Shown here: piece after piece, positions 24,684 through 33,395 of the stretch
How the letters are laid out: each line of letters opens with the position of its first letter
How positions within the stretch are numbered: position 1 is the first letter of the stretch
Assembly (NCBI GenBank): GCA_025353725.1
Contig: JANXOF010000025.1
Coordinates: 1-41,516, forward strand
Length of the DNA stretch: 41,516 bases
Origin: Polyangiaceae bacterium
GTDB taxonomy: Bacteria > Myxococcota_A > Polyangia > Polyangiales > Polyangiaceae
Direction: 5' to 3'
The notes under the pieces: generated by a model
Told to the model about the DNA's origin: nothing
Seen by the model: the letters and a program-made list of their open reading frames with translations, nothing else
The model's database searches: none
Position numbers and translations under genes: made by a program

Positions 24684-27600
24684 ATGCGATCCGCAGCTGC
24701 AATCCGTAGTTTGTGTGTTGTTGTCTCGGTGGCTGCCGTCGCGATAGCCTGCGGGTCTGGTGGCGGGAGCGAATTTGTCGACCCGAATGCCGTGAGCGCC
24801 GCGGACGATGCGGGCGAGGCGCTGCCCTCGCTCGGCTCCTTCGATTTGAGCGACGCCGGAACCGGGGGCGGAACAGGCGACTGCAAGCGCCTTACGTGCG
24901 CAAACCTCAAGGCGACCTGCGGGCCCATTGGCGACGGCTGCGGTGGAATCGTCCAGTGCGGAACGTGCGCCGTGGGGGAGACGTGCGGCGGCGGCGGCGT
25001 TGTAAGTGCTTGCGGAAAGCCCGCGTGCGCGACCAAGACGTGTGCGGACCAGGGCGCAAACTGCGGCGCCTTAGGCGACGGTTGTGGCGGCCTTATCCCA
25101 TCATGCGGCACATGCGACGCAGGCCAATGTGGTGGTGGCGGCCCCAGCAAGTGCGGGGCGGGCGGGGCAGACGCCGGCGCCTGCATACCCACAAAAACAT
25201 TGTGCGCTGCAGGGGATTGCGGACCCATCGCGGACGGCTGCGGAGGCCTTATCAACTGTGCGGTTGCTTGCCCGGCGGGGCAGTCGTGTGGGGGCGGGGG
25301 AACTCCAAGCCTTTGCGGAGCGCCGCCTTGCGTGAAGAAGACATGCGGAACGCAGAATTGTGGATTCGTAGCCGACGGCTGCGGCGGCTCTCTGACGTGT
25401 TGGCCGCCAGCTCCTGCACCATCCGTTTGCGGTCCCGGGGAGTCGTGCGGAGGCGCGGGCGTTCCCAATACGTGCGGAACACCTGCAACATGCACGGGTT
25501 TGTGTCAGCAGCAGGTGACCTGTCCCGGTGGTGGAACGACAAGTATTGAAGGCTATGTCACTTCGCCTAACGGCGTCCTACCCGTGCCGAACGCGGTTGT
25601 GTACGTCCCGAACGGCGCGGTGGCTGCGTTTACCGAGGGCGTCAAATGCGAGACGTGCGCGACCGCGTCGGGAAGCCCTCTGGTCTCGACGACGACGGAC
25701 GCAAACGGTCACTTTTTCTTGCCAAATATGCCCGTGAGCACCCCGGGGAAGGTGACCTCGGTACCCGTTGTCGTTCAGCTCGGTAAGTGGCGTAAACAAT
25801 TCACCATCAGTACGACGGCGTGCACGAACAATCTCGTGCCGTCCTTCGGTGCGGCAGCCGCCAATAAAACAGCGGCTTTGCCGAGCTCACAAGCCGAAGG
25901 CGATATCCCGCTTACCGCGATTTCGACAGGTCAAGTCGACGGTCTCGAGTGTGTGTTTCGTAAGATGGGCGTCGCGAATACCGAATTCACGAGCGGTAGT
26001 GGTTCGGGGCGTATTCGCCTCTATCGAGACAACGGCGCAACGACCGCTGGCGTCGGCGCAACGGATGCCACATCTCTCTACAATCCTGCCGCTGACAACG
26101 CGAGTGGAACTATTTCCGGAGCGACGAATACGTCACCCATCGTGCTGACGACGACGGCCGCGCACGGTCTTTCGACGGGGGCCATCGCGACAGTCTCCGG
26201 CGTCCGCGGCAACAAGGCGGCGAACGGTGCGTTTTCTATCACCGTTGTTGATGCCACACACTTTTCGTTGAATTTTAGCGTTGGCAACGGCGCCTATACC
26301 TCGAAAGGCACATGGAGCTCCTGCAGCGGCGTTGGCTGCAAAGCCGAAATCGACAAGTACGACGCGGTCATTTTTGGCTGCGTCGGCAACGAGGTAAATA
26401 AGCCCGCACCCGCGCGTGCGAACGTTCTCGCGTACGCAAACAAGGGCGGCCGCGTGTTCGCAACCCACCTCTCGTACGTCTGGCTTTACAGCGTGGGCGG
26501 TACCGGTACGGCGGCGTTTCAGTCCCCGTGGGATACGACGGTGACCGCGTGGGACAGCGGTAACGAGATTAGTTGGGACAACGGTACCGTGACGGCTTCT
26601 CTCGACACATCCTTTCCGAAGGGGGCGCTCTTCTCGAATTGGCTTCAGGCGCCGGTGCTTCCCGTCTCCGCGACGTTCGCGCCACCCTACGCGGCGGTGG
26701 CCGCGCTCTCCTCGACGTCGCCACCGATGGTCGCGCTGACCGAGCCGCGTCGAGACATTACGCCCGTGGCGCCGAACCTCTCTACATCTGGTGTCGTGGG
26801 GCCGGCACAACGCTGGCTCTATACGACCGACGACGACGGTAAGGCGTGCGCGGCTCCTGCTGACTGCAAGAGCGGCGTGTGTAAGGCGACGAAATGTGTA
26901 GGGTCGGTAAGCGCCGGAACCCCTGCCGCGGCAGATTCTCCGATGCATTATACATTTAATACGGATACGAGTTTACCACCTGCTTCGCAGTGTGGTCGCG
27001 TGCTTTACAGCGATTTTCACGTTTCAATTGGCAACACCAACGGAGCGACCTTTCCCGATGAGTGCGGTTCAGCACCGCTTAGCTCGCAGGAGAAAGTCTT
27101 GGCGTATTTTCTGTTCGACCTCGCCTCGTGCGTATCCTCATCAACTCCCCCAGCGTGCGTCAAAAAGACGTGCGCGCAGCAGGGGCTCGGCTGCGGCCTT
27201 GCCGGCGACGGTTGCGGTGGTCCACTCGATTGTGGCCCGTGTGCGGTCGGCGAGTCGTGTGGTGGCGGTGGTGTGCCAAGCCAGTGTGGTGCTCCCGCTT
27301 GTGTGAAGAAAGTCTGCGCGCAAGGGACGTGCGGAAAGCTCGGGGACGGATGCGGCGGCACGCTCGACTGCGGAACGTGCGGCGCAGGAACGTGCGGTGG
27401 AGGCGGCGCGAACCTTTGTGGCGGAGCCGCGTGTAACCCATCCGGATGTCCGGCCCCCGCGCCAAAGTCCGTGTGCGGGCCGGTGGCCGACGGGTGCGGC
27501 AAGGTGAATAACTGTCCGTGTCAGGCGAACGTGCCGTGTGTGAACGGAACGTGCGGTGCGCCCGCGTGCGTTGCCCGGACGTGCAGTCAGGCCGGCGCCA

Positions 27601-27716
27601 ACTGCGGTCAAGTCGCGGACGGTTGCGGAGGCATTCTTGCTTGTGGAAACTGCGTCGTACCGCAAACGTGCGGCGGTGGCGGGACTGCGAACCTTTGCGG
27701 CGGCGGCGTGAACTGA
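24684..27716 (+). CDS. Giant Cys-rich repeat lipoprotein with carboxypeptidase-regulatory-like domain
   Basis: The product is 1010 residues. The signal peptide ends in the lipobox-like AIAC near residue 23. Four Cys-rich repeats of ~45 residues follow (~70-270), each with CG-xxGDGCGG, then CGTC and CGGGG elements. Next are a beta domain SIEGYVTSPNGVLPVPNAVV (carboxypeptidase-regulatory type, ~285-390) and a flavodoxin/ThuA-like part split in two. The split is caused by a segment at ~475-545 (AAHGLSTG, VDATHFSLN, GAYTSKGTW) that looks like phage tail-protein modules. The ThuA-like part resumes at YDAVIFGCVGNEVNKP and GGRVFATHLSYVWLY. Four more Cys-rich repeats (~820-1005) close the protein. 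The many Cys imply disulfides at the cell surface. The repeat family is common in Myxococcota and often mis-annotated; its role is unknown. Long antisense frames here are codon shadows. Confidence 0.88.
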   Translation: MRSAAAIRSLCVVVSVAAVAIACGSGGGSEFVDPNAVSAADDAGEALPSLGSFDLSDAGTGGGTGDCKRLTCANLKATCGPIGDGCGGIVQCGTCAVGETCGGGGVVSACGKPACATKTCADQGANCGALGDGCGGLIPSCGTCDAGQCGGGGPSKCGAGGADAGACIPTKTLCAAGDCGPIADGCGGLINCAVACPAGQSCGGGGTPSLCGAPPCVKKTCGTQNCGFVADGCGGSLTCWPPAPAPSVCGPGESCGGAGVPNTCGTPATCTGLCQQQVTCPGGGTTSIEGYVTSPNGVLPVPNAVVYVPNGAVAAFTEGVKCETCATASGSPLVSTTTDANGHFFLPNMPVSTPGKVTSVPVVVQLGKWRKQFTISTTACTNNLVPSFGAAAANKTAALPSSQAEGDIPLTAISTGQVDGLECVFRKMGVANTEFTSGSGSGRIRLYRDNGATTAGVGATDATSLYNPAADNASGTISGATNTSPIVLTTTAAHGLSTGAIATVSGVRGNKAANGAFSITVVDATHFSLNFSVGNGAYTSKGTWSSCSGVGCKAEIDKYDAVIFGCVGNEVNKPAPARANVLAYANKGGRVFATHLSYVWLYSVGGTGTAAFQSPWDTTVTAWDSGNEISWDNGTVTASLDTSFPKGALFSNWLQAPVLPVSATFAPPYAAVAALSSTSPPMVALTEPRRDITPVAPNLSTSGVVGPAQRWLYTTDDDGKACAAPADCKSGVCKATKCVGSVSAGTPAAADSPMHYTFNTDTSLPPASQCGRVLYSDFHVSIGNTNGATFPDECGSAPLSSQEKVLAYFLFDLASCVSSSTPPACVKKTCAQQGLGCGLAGDGCGGPLDCGPCAVGESCGGGGVPSQCGAPACVKKVCAQGTCGKLGDGCGGTLDCGTCGAGTCGGGGANLCGGAACNPSGCPAPAPKSVCGPVADGCGKVNNCPCQANVPCVNGTCGAPACVARTCSQAGANCGQVADGCGGILACGNCVVPQTCGGGGTANLCGGGVN

Positions 27717-27827
27717 CGCCTAGCCTGCCCCGGACAAAGCATAACGCGGATCCCTCGGCCTTCGGCGTTGAGTAGCTTCAAGCCGAGGCGTCGAAGTCAC
27801 GCGAGTTCGGCCGCGCTTTCGGCTCGC

Positions 27828-27852
27828 ACCTACGCTTTCGTATCGCGTAGGT
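27828..27852. other. Perfect 8-bp inverted repeat in the leader of the barrel gene
   Basis: ACCTACGC and GCGTAGGT are separated by 9 bases, ending 10 bases before the ATG at 27863. In RNA it would form a hairpin right in front of the start codon. It may control translation, bind a dimeric regulator, or be the terminator of the upstream gene without a U run. Confidence 0.45.
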
Positions 27853-27862
27853 TCGAAGACTC

Positions 27863-28576
27863 ATGAGGATCCGATTCGCGTCCGTGTCGCTCGTGATGGT
27901 TTTTGCGGCTCATTCAGCGTACGGCGATTCATCCCGTCCGCCGGACCCGTCCGTGACGACGGAGGAACCCGGGCCCGTCGTCGCCGGCTCCGCATCGGCA
28001 GACCCAGCGACTCCCAGGAAAGAACGCCTTTTTAGGTTTGGCGGCGGCTTTCTCATGACAGGCGGCATTGTCGCCACTGAAAAGCCGAGCTCAGGCGACC
28101 CGGCAGGACTCTATCCCGGTTATTTTGGCTCAAAGTCGGGTGTGGGCGTTTCGCTCGAGGGACGGGTTTTCGGCGCGCTAGGCCTTCAGGTAGACATCCT
28201 CCGCGTGAGCGAGGACGCGACCGCTGAAATCAATCGCGTAAAAAACCACCTCGAACAGACGGCGCTGCATGTTCCGGTTTACGCGAAAGGCATCTTACCG
28301 TTTGGGCCGGTTCGCCCGTTCGTCGGCTTTGGCCCGGAGTTCGTTTTCGGCGTTACAGAGAATTATACGCTGCTCGGCGGGATGCTTGGCGTCGAAGGCT
28401 ATATCCCAATAAAAAGCGTCGTGCTGCTTATCCCTTTTGGCCTTCGGTACGCGTACAACGTCGGCATGGGCAGCACGCTTCAGGACCGCTCCGAAACGTT
28501 TTTCGGCCAGCAAACTCCACGCCCCAACTTCCAGCACAACGCGGGCCTCACTCTCGGCGTAAGTCTCCTTTACTAG
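27863..28576 (+). CDS. Outer-membrane beta-barrel protein
   Basis: The product is 237 residues with a signal peptide (MRIRFASVSLVMVFAAHSAYG, cleavage near residue 21). A disordered Pro/Ser/Asp linker of ~30 residues is followed by alternating hydrophobic/polar strands: FRFGGGFLMTGGIV, GVGVSLEGRVFGALGLQVDIL, LHVPVYAKGILPFGPVRPFVGFGPEFVFGV, and a final LTLGVSLLY. Ending in a hydrophobic-aromatic pattern with terminal Tyr fits Bam recognition of a barrel. Eight to ten strands are plausible. The closest general type is the OmpA/porin-like family of small outer-membrane barrels. Its substrate is unknown. The hairpin at 27828-27852 is in its leader. Confidence 0.8.
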   Translation: MRIRFASVSLVMVFAAHSAYGDSSRPPDPSVTTEEPGPVVAGSASADPATPRKERLFRFGGGFLMTGGIVATEKPSSGDPAGLYPGYFGSKSGVGVSLEGRVFGALGLQVDILRVSEDATAEINRVKNHLEQTALHVPVYAKGILPFGPVRPFVGFGPEFVFGVTENYTLLGGMLGVEGYIPIKSVVLLIPFGLRYAYNVGMGSTLQDRSETFFGQQTPRPNFQHNAGLTLGVSLLY

Positions 28577-28840
28577 AGAGCGTGCACATCGCGCTTGTAT
28601 AGGCGCCGTGTTCCGGACAGCGCTCGGCGCAGCGTGGCACTTTATAAACTTGCGACCGGTCCCGCACGGACCATCGATCGTTTCCTCCAATCCGCCTGTT
28701 CCGCGTTCGCCCGCCGCGACTCTTCTCGACGCCGTCGAGTCCGAGTCCGAGTCCGAGTCCGAGTCCGCGACTCGCTCCCTCCCACGCGACCCACTCGACC
28801 AAGCTTTGTCCGACATCAGCAGGGGCGATGCCCTAAAACC
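28577..28840. other. Intergenic stretch with CGAGTC tandem repeat, no gene seen
   Basis: Between the barrel gene and the tRNA terminator no convincing gene exists. Both strands are open across the repeat, reading Ser-Glu or Asp-Ser runs, but the plus frame runs into the tRNA terminator and the minus frame overlaps the barrel gene. The repeat is five exact copies of CGAGTC at 28736-28765. Confidence 0.6.
28736..28765. repeat. (CGAGTC)5 microsatellite
   Basis: Five perfect tandem copies of a six-base unit, flanked by two copies of CCGCGACTC. It is a likely length-variable site. Confidence 0.9.
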
Positions 28841-28875
28841 GAAAAAGGTTCGGAGCTTTGCAGCTGCCGAACCTT
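28841..28875 (-). terminator. Rho-independent terminator of the tRNA-Pro gene
   Basis: On the minus strand AAGGTTCGG pairs with CCGAACCTT. An inner AGCT/AGCT extension gives a ~13-bp stem around a TTGC-type loop with one bulged G, followed by a run of five T. It starts 3 bases after the tRNA 3' end, so it clearly serves that gene. Confidence 0.9.
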
Positions 28876-28876
28876 A

Positions 28877-28952
<76 letters not shown>

Positions 28953-29256
28953 GGCTTGCCACGATTCGCAACCGCTAGTATCTCGCGAACGAGCACTGTT
29001 GAGAGGCGCTTCGTAACTTTCGGCAGACTACCTCGAGCCTTGTGACGGATCAAGGGTCTTTCCTTTGTGTCGCGCGATGTTGTTCGGGGGCTCGCATTTT
29101 GCGAAGGCGCAACGTGAGCAGCTGTGCGAATTGCGCGACGTGTGGTGATTCGACCCGCACGATTGCTTGGCAAAATCGTAGCTCATGCGCAGGCACGCTA
29201 CGTGCTTCGCGGCCTGCGCAGTTCCGAAGACGGAACGCACTCAAAAGGGGGGGACG
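28953..29256. other. Intergenic stretch between tRNA-Pro and the histidine kinase
   Basis: No gene is supported. It should hold the tRNA promoter (minus) and the kinase promoter (plus). An in-frame extension of the kinase to 29185 exists, but the G-rich Shine-Dalgarno-like run at 29247-29253 favours the ATG at 29257. Confidence 0.5.
28975..29002 (-). promoter_or_regulatory. Possible sigma-70-like promoter of tRNA-Pro
   Basis: On the minus strand TCAACA and TACTAG are spaced 16 bases apart, ending 22 bases before the tRNA 5' end. Both boxes are imperfect matches, so this is a guess based on position. Confidence 0.3.
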
Positions 29257-30600
29257 ATGACACTGCACCATCTCATTCGCGAGGACTCGGCGTTTTTGCC
29301 GAATGGGCCCGCGAGCCAACATCGGGCAAAAACGAACCGCGACGCGAATCCTGTGCTTGCCAAGCGTCCGACGAGTCCTGCCGGCCACGAGCTTCAGGTT
29401 ATGCACGACGCGCTTCTTCGCAACGCATTGGTTGCGCTTGCGTCCTCACTCGACTACGGCGCCGTGCTCGGTAAGGTGAGCCGCACGGTGAGCGAAGCGC
29501 TCTGCGTGGCGTGCATTCTTTCTGTGATCGAAAAGGAGAGCGTCGCGAGGTTTGAGCGCCGGCCTTTGCGCGGAAAGTCGCTTACCGAAGAGACCTTGGC
29601 CGCGCTCGTCGCGGACGTCGTCGCCCACGGTTCTGGCGTTATAGCCACGCGCGTTGGCGCGCTTGCGTCGTTGGCTCTTTCCCCCAATGCGCGTCACCGC
29701 GCCGAAATGGCACGTCGGGAAGCCGGCGCGGAATGGGCCCTCTGCGTTCCTATCCTCGCTGAAGGCACGGGCGCGCTTGGAGCGGTTACCCTGTTCGGAA
29801 GCTCCAAAAGTAGTGCGGCGCCGAATGCGTTCGCCCACGAGCTTGGGCGCCACCTGGCCCTCGCTATTCGCAATGGGCGCCTTTATTTCGCCGCACTGAA
29901 GGCTGCGAAGGAGCGCCAACGGGTACTCTCGCTCGTCGCGCACGAACTGAAAAGTCCTCTCGGCGTCATTCTCTTGGGGACGGCGCATGCTCTTGAGCGA
30001 ATGAACGCATGTGACTCTCGCGAGTGTCACGTGAAGGAGCTGGAAGTCGTTCTAAGGTCCGCCGAGCGGATCAAAAAGCTTGTCCTGGACCTCCTTGATG
30101 TATCGTCCATCGACGCCGGCAAGCTGTGCGTTCGGCCCACGTTCTGCGATGTGGCAGAAACCATCGAGAGTGTCCTGCGCGACCTCGAACCAGTCGCCCG
30201 GAGAGAGGGGGTAACTCTCGTTTACGAGCGCAATGGCGACGCACCGCGTGCTTGGGTTGATGCCGATCGCCTCGCTCAGGTACTTGTCAACTTGGTGGCC
30301 AATGCAATTCGATTCACGCCGCATCACGGTCACGTGCGGCTGCGCGTCGCAAACGTTGACGCGACCGAAGTGGTTTTCGCGGTCGAGGACTGCGGACGTG
30401 GAATCGAGGCCGGCGATCTCGAACGCGTTTTTGACCGCTTCTGGCAGGCGACGGACATCGAAGCCATGGGGTCGGGCTTGGGTCTGAGTATCTGTCGGTC
30501 GATTGTCGATGTGTCCGGTGGTCGCATTTGGGCGAGGAGCACGCGGGGGGTCGGAACCACGATCTACTTTACACTTCCCAAAACCCCACAAGATGCGTGA
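29257..30600 (+). CDS. GAF-containing sensor histidine kinase
   Basis: Counted from the ATG at 29257 (G-rich ribosome-binding run seven bases upstream) the protein has 447 residues. A GAF-like sensor region spans ~50-205, including ACILSVIEKESVARF, EWALCVPILAE and GAVTLFGSS. The HisKA helix has LVAHELKSPLGVILL with the phospho-acceptor His. The ATPase domain shows NLVANAIRFTP (N box), VEDCGRGIE (G1), FDRFWQ (F box) and GSGLGLSICRSIV (G2). No membrane helix is present, so it senses a cytoplasmic signal. The sigma-54 response regulator gene follows after 143 bases on the same strand, so the two most likely form a cognate pair. Confidence 0.93.
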   Translation: MTLHHLIREDSAFLPNGPASQHRAKTNRDANPVLAKRPTSPAGHELQVMHDALLRNALVALASSLDYGAVLGKVSRTVSEALCVACILSVIEKESVARFERRPLRGKSLTEETLAALVADVVAHGSGVIATRVGALASLALSPNARHRAEMARREAGAEWALCVPILAEGTGALGAVTLFGSSKSSAAPNAFAHELGRHLALAIRNGRLYFAALKAAKERQRVLSLVAHELKSPLGVILLGTAHALERMNACDSRECHVKELEVVLRSAERIKKLVLDLLDVSSIDAGKLCVRPTFCDVAETIESVLRDLEPVARREGVTLVYERNGDAPRAWVDADRLAQVLVNLVANAIRFTPHHGHVRLRVANVDATEVVFAVEDCGRGIEAGDLERVFDRFWQATDIEAMGSGLGLSICRSIVDVSGGRIWARSTRGVGTTIYFTLPKTPQDA

Positions 30601-30743
30601 GATTTGCAATCTGCGAACTCGCACACTCTGACGAAGAGACGCACTTCGGTAGCACATTGTGACCGAGAGCGCGCTAGGGTGGGGGGCGAAGACTCATTCA
30701 AGCCGATGTTGGCAATGATTCGGTTCGCTCCCGGGGGGGAAAC

Positions 30744-32150
30744 ATGACTCAGGAACGCTTCGTGCTCGTAGTCGACGATGACCTCGAAATGGCTCATTGT
30801 GTTGCTGAAATTCTCGAGACCGAAAAGTGCCGATGCGAGACGGCAGTAAGCGGTTCTGACGCGCTGCTCTCGTGCCGTGAAAATGACTTCGACGTTGTCG
30901 TCAGTGATGTCCGCATGGCGGAAATGGATGGCATCGAGCTCATGACTCGGCTCAAGCACCTTCAATCCGATTTGCCTGTGATTCTCATGACAGCCGAGGG
31001 GTCGATTCCTGCGGCTATCGATGCGGTCAAGCGGGGAGCGTTCCAATATATCACGAAGCCTGTCGCGGCTCGGGAGTTGAGGCGACTTGTCGACCAGGCG
31101 GTCACCGCTCGTGCCAGCGTCGAGCCGCCACCGTCGTCCAAACGGGCCTTTGGGCACACCGCCGCACGAGCGACGGGCGCGGCCACCTATGCGGCTCCTC
31201 GCGGCACCGAGGAACTCATCGGCGAAAGTTTGGCCATGCGGGAGCTGAGGGCGCGCATCGAACTCGTGGGGTCGGCAACATCGCCTGTGCTCATCGTCGG
31301 CGAGACAGGAACAGGGAAGGAGCTCGTCGCGCGTGCCATTCACGCATGCAGCGCACGAGCGTCGAAGCCGTTCGTCACGGTCAACGCGGCAGCGATTCCC
31401 GAGACCCTACTCGAGAGCGAGATGTTCGGTCACGTGCGCGGCGCGTTCACCGGCGCGTTCCAGACGCATCGTGGCCTGCTCGCCGAAGCGGATGGCGGTA
31501 CGCTTCTCCTCGACGAAATTGGCGACATGCCCCTTGGCCTTCAAGCGAAGTTACTGCGTGTTCTTCAGTCGGGAGAGATCCGTGCAGTGGGGGGAGACCG
31601 AATCCAGAAAGTCGACGTTCGCATCGTCGCAGCCACTCACCGCCGACTTCCCGAGCTCGTGCGCGAGGGACGCTTTCGCGACGATCTCTACTACCGCCTT
31701 AACGTCATCAATATTGCCGTACCTCCGCTTCGCTCGCGCGTTTCAGACATTCCCGACCTCGCCGCGCGGTTTCTCGCTCTCGGTCTCGAGCGTGCTCCCG
31801 CATCGCGAGTAAGGTCGATTAGTCCCGAGCTCCTCGACCTGCTCCGTCACGGCGCATGGCCGGGTAACGTGCGCGAATTGCAAAGTACAATCGAGCGTTT
31901 GGTCGTTCTTGCACTGACGACTCAGCTCGAGCCTCGCCACCTTGCTCTCGTCGATGACGAGCTCAAGCCCGTGACTGGCGCTCCCGTTACACGGCCACTT
32001 GGGGAGGAACTCTGCTGCATTGACGACCTGGTCCGACGTCATGTCGAAGCGGTGCTCGTGCACACGGACGGCAACAAAGCGCGTGCCGCAAAAATTCTGG
32101 GCATTGACCTTTCGACGCTTTATCGCTGGCAGCAAAAATGGCAACCCTAA
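30744..32150 (+). CDS. NtrC-family sigma-54-dependent response regulator
   Basis: The product is 468 residues with three domains. The receiver (1-~118) has acidic Asp11-Asp13, phospho-acceptor D55 in VVVSDVRMAEMDG, T83 and K105. The AAA+ domain (~155-395) has Walker A GETGTGKE at 186-193 and the sigma-54-contacting loop GAFTGA at 233-238, followed by GGTLLLDEIGDMP and the R-finger region FRDDLYYRLNV. The Fis-type HTH at the C-terminus is NKARAAKILGIDLSTLYRW. All motifs needed for phosphorylation, ATP hydrolysis and sigma-54 activation are intact. It is probably controlled by the upstream histidine kinase. In Myxococcota such regulators often control development or stress genes; the targets here are unknown. 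Confidence 0.95.
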   Translation: MTQERFVLVVDDDLEMAHCVAEILETEKCRCETAVSGSDALLSCRENDFDVVVSDVRMAEMDGIELMTRLKHLQSDLPVILMTAEGSIPAAIDAVKRGAFQYITKPVAARELRRLVDQAVTARASVEPPPSSKRAFGHTAARATGAATYAAPRGTEELIGESLAMRELRARIELVGSATSPVLIVGETGTGKELVARAIHACSARASKPFVTVNAAAIPETLLESEMFGHVRGAFTGAFQTHRGLLAEADGGTLLLDEIGDMPLGLQAKLLRVLQSGEIRAVGGDRIQKVDVRIVAATHRRLPELVREGRFRDDLYYRLNVINIAVPPLRSRVSDIPDLAARFLALGLERAPASRVRSISPELLDLLRHGAWPGNVRELQSTIERLVVLALTTQLEPRHLALVDDELKPVTGAPVTRPLGEELCCIDDLVRRHVEAVLVHTDGNKARAAKILGIDLSTLYRWQQKWQP

Positions 32151-32186
32151 GGGAGACTCGAGAGATGGCTGGGCGCGGAGGCGCGT

Positions 32187-32220
32187 CTTCGGTCCAGGGG
32201 GGCCTGCCGCCCCTCCGAAG
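32187..32220. terminator. Hairpin in the convergent gap after the response regulator
   Basis: CTTCGG pairs with CCGAAG and, inside a three-base bulge, AGGGG pairs with CCCCT around a 9-base loop. It lies between the convergent response-regulator and cyclophilin genes. It has no U run on either strand, so it may be a Rho-assisted or bidirectional terminator. Confidence 0.45.
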
Positions 32221-32256
32221 TCACTCGTTAGGTCAGCCGCGTTTCGTCGCCCGACG

Positions 32257-33132
32257 CTAGGGCGCTCCTGTGCCTCGACGGATCTCAATCGCTTCGATGG
32301 TCACGTCTTTCTCGGGTCGGTCGCCGTCCTCGGTGGGCACGTTCGCTATCGCGTGAACCACGGAGGTAGGCGTGCACTCGCCAAAGATGGTGTAGGAGCG
32401 ATCAAGGTGCGGGGCAGGCGCGTCAGTGATGAAAAACTGCATGCCGTTCGTGTCCGGGCCTCGGTTGGCCATGCAGAGGAGGCCTGCGCGATCGTGCTTG
32501 CTGCCGAGACCCGTCCACAATTCGTCATTGAAGACGTACCCAGGTTCCCCGCGACCTGACCCTTGGGGGTCACCGCCCTGCACCATGAAACCCTTGATGA
32601 CGCGATGAAACGTCGTGCCGTCGTATGCGTTCCGTGTAACCCATTGGCCTTTGTCCTTAAACGGCCTCTTGCCGCGCGCGAGACCAACAAAGTTCGCGAC
32701 GGCGACGGGCGCCTTGTCGTCGAAGAGTTTGCACCGAAGATCGCCTTTCGATGTTTTGAGCGTCGCCATGAGCGGTCCGACTGGGGCGAATCCGACCGTC
32801 GCCTGAGCGAGTGTGAAGGAGCCGTTCATCGGGTCGGGACCAGGGTCGAGGGGGGCTTCGCTTACCTGTGCGCTGTCGCGCGACTCGGTCGCTGACTCTC
32901 GCTTCGAGTCCGTAGCCTTCGAGGCCTCGCGACCCCGCGTCCGAGTCGAGCCGGACGTGGCACTCTGGCTCATCAACGGGGACACACCGGCATTCCCAAG
33001 CACTCCGCCAACGGAGAGCTTCTGGTCGGGCGCTCGAGGGCCGTCGGTCGGTCCCGAACCGCACGCGCCTAGGGCACCGCTCAGCGGAAAGATAAACGTA
33101 AGGAAAGCAGCCGAAACGTAAGGAAGCGACAT
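32257..33132 (-). CDS. Lipoprotein cyclophilin (peptidyl-prolyl cis-trans isomerase)
   Basis: The product is 291 residues. The N-terminus has a hydrophobic signal and a lipobox-like LGAC near residue 23. A ~90-residue Ser/Thr/Arg-rich disordered linker leads to a cyclophilin domain from ~115: TLKTSKGDLRCKLFDDKAPV, VANFVGLARG, TTFHRVIKGFMVQGGDPQGSG, LLCMANRGPDTNGMQFFI, and YTIFGEC. The active-site Arg, Phe, Met and Gln residues are kept. It is likely an outer-envelope folding catalyst, in contrast to the cytoplasmic cyclophilin at 11608-12120. The small lipoprotein gene lies 10 bases upstream on the same strand. Confidence 0.92.
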   Translation of the reverse strand: MSLPYVSAAFLTFIFPLSGALGACGSGPTDGPRAPDQKLSVGGVLGNAGVSPLMSQSATSGSTRTRGREASKATDSKRESATESRDSAQVSEAPLDPGPDPMNGSFTLAQATVGFAPVGPLMATLKTSKGDLRCKLFDDKAPVAVANFVGLARGKRPFKDKGQWVTRNAYDGTTFHRVIKGFMVQGGDPQGSGRGEPGYVFNDELWTGLGSKHDRAGLLCMANRGPDTNGMQFFITDAPAPHLDRSYTIFGECTPTSVVHAIANVPTEDGDRPEKDVTIEAIEIRRGTGAP

Positions 33133-33142
33133 CTACTGCATC

Positions 33143-33343
33143 CTAACGTCGTGGGAGCTCCCTTGCGAGCGTCGTGGTGGGCGCGATGCCCGCGACGGGA
33201 AAGCCACGCCCGTGAGCGAGGCGTATACGGTCTTCGAGACCGGGCGAGATCGCGATTTGAGGCTCACCATCCGTCGGACGGGGGCACCCGCCTAGAACTA
33301 AACCCGTGATGGATGCAAAAGTCATGTAGGCGAGTTTTCTCAT
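33143..33343 (-). CDS. Tiny lipoprotein (hypothetical)
   Basis: Counted from the ATG at 33343 the product is 66 residues. MRKLAYMTFASITGLVLGGC is a good lipoprotein signal with lipobox LGGC at residue 20. The mature ~46 residues are short and Arg/Pro-rich (ISPGLEDRIRLAHGRGFPV). A longer open frame to 33502 would overlap smpB and is disfavoured. It may be a real small lipoprotein; no family is recognised. It precedes the cyclophilin lipoprotein by 10 bases, so they may be co-transcribed. Confidence 0.55.
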   Translation of the reverse strand: MRKLAYMTFASITGLVLGGCPRPTDGEPQIAISPGLEDRIRLAHGRGFPVAGIAPTTTLARELPRR

Positions 33344-33395
33344 TGGGCCATGGACCGTTCCAAACCGCAAAGTCTTGGGAAGAGCGGACAAGGAC

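Noticed and set aside
24617-25495. 292-codon Pro/His-rich ORF antisense to the Cys-rich lipoprotein (and a similar one at 27017-27502)
   Set aside because: It mirrors the repeat codons of the sense gene; its Pro/His-rich repetitive composition follows from the CGG-GGG repeats and it has no independent features.
26133-26948. 271-codon antisense ORF
   Set aside because: Arg-rich and without domain features; it lies inside a well-supported gene.
28626-28656. TGGCAC followed by TTGC resembling a sigma-54 promoter
   Set aside because: The GG-to-GC spacing is 14 rather than the required 10 bases.
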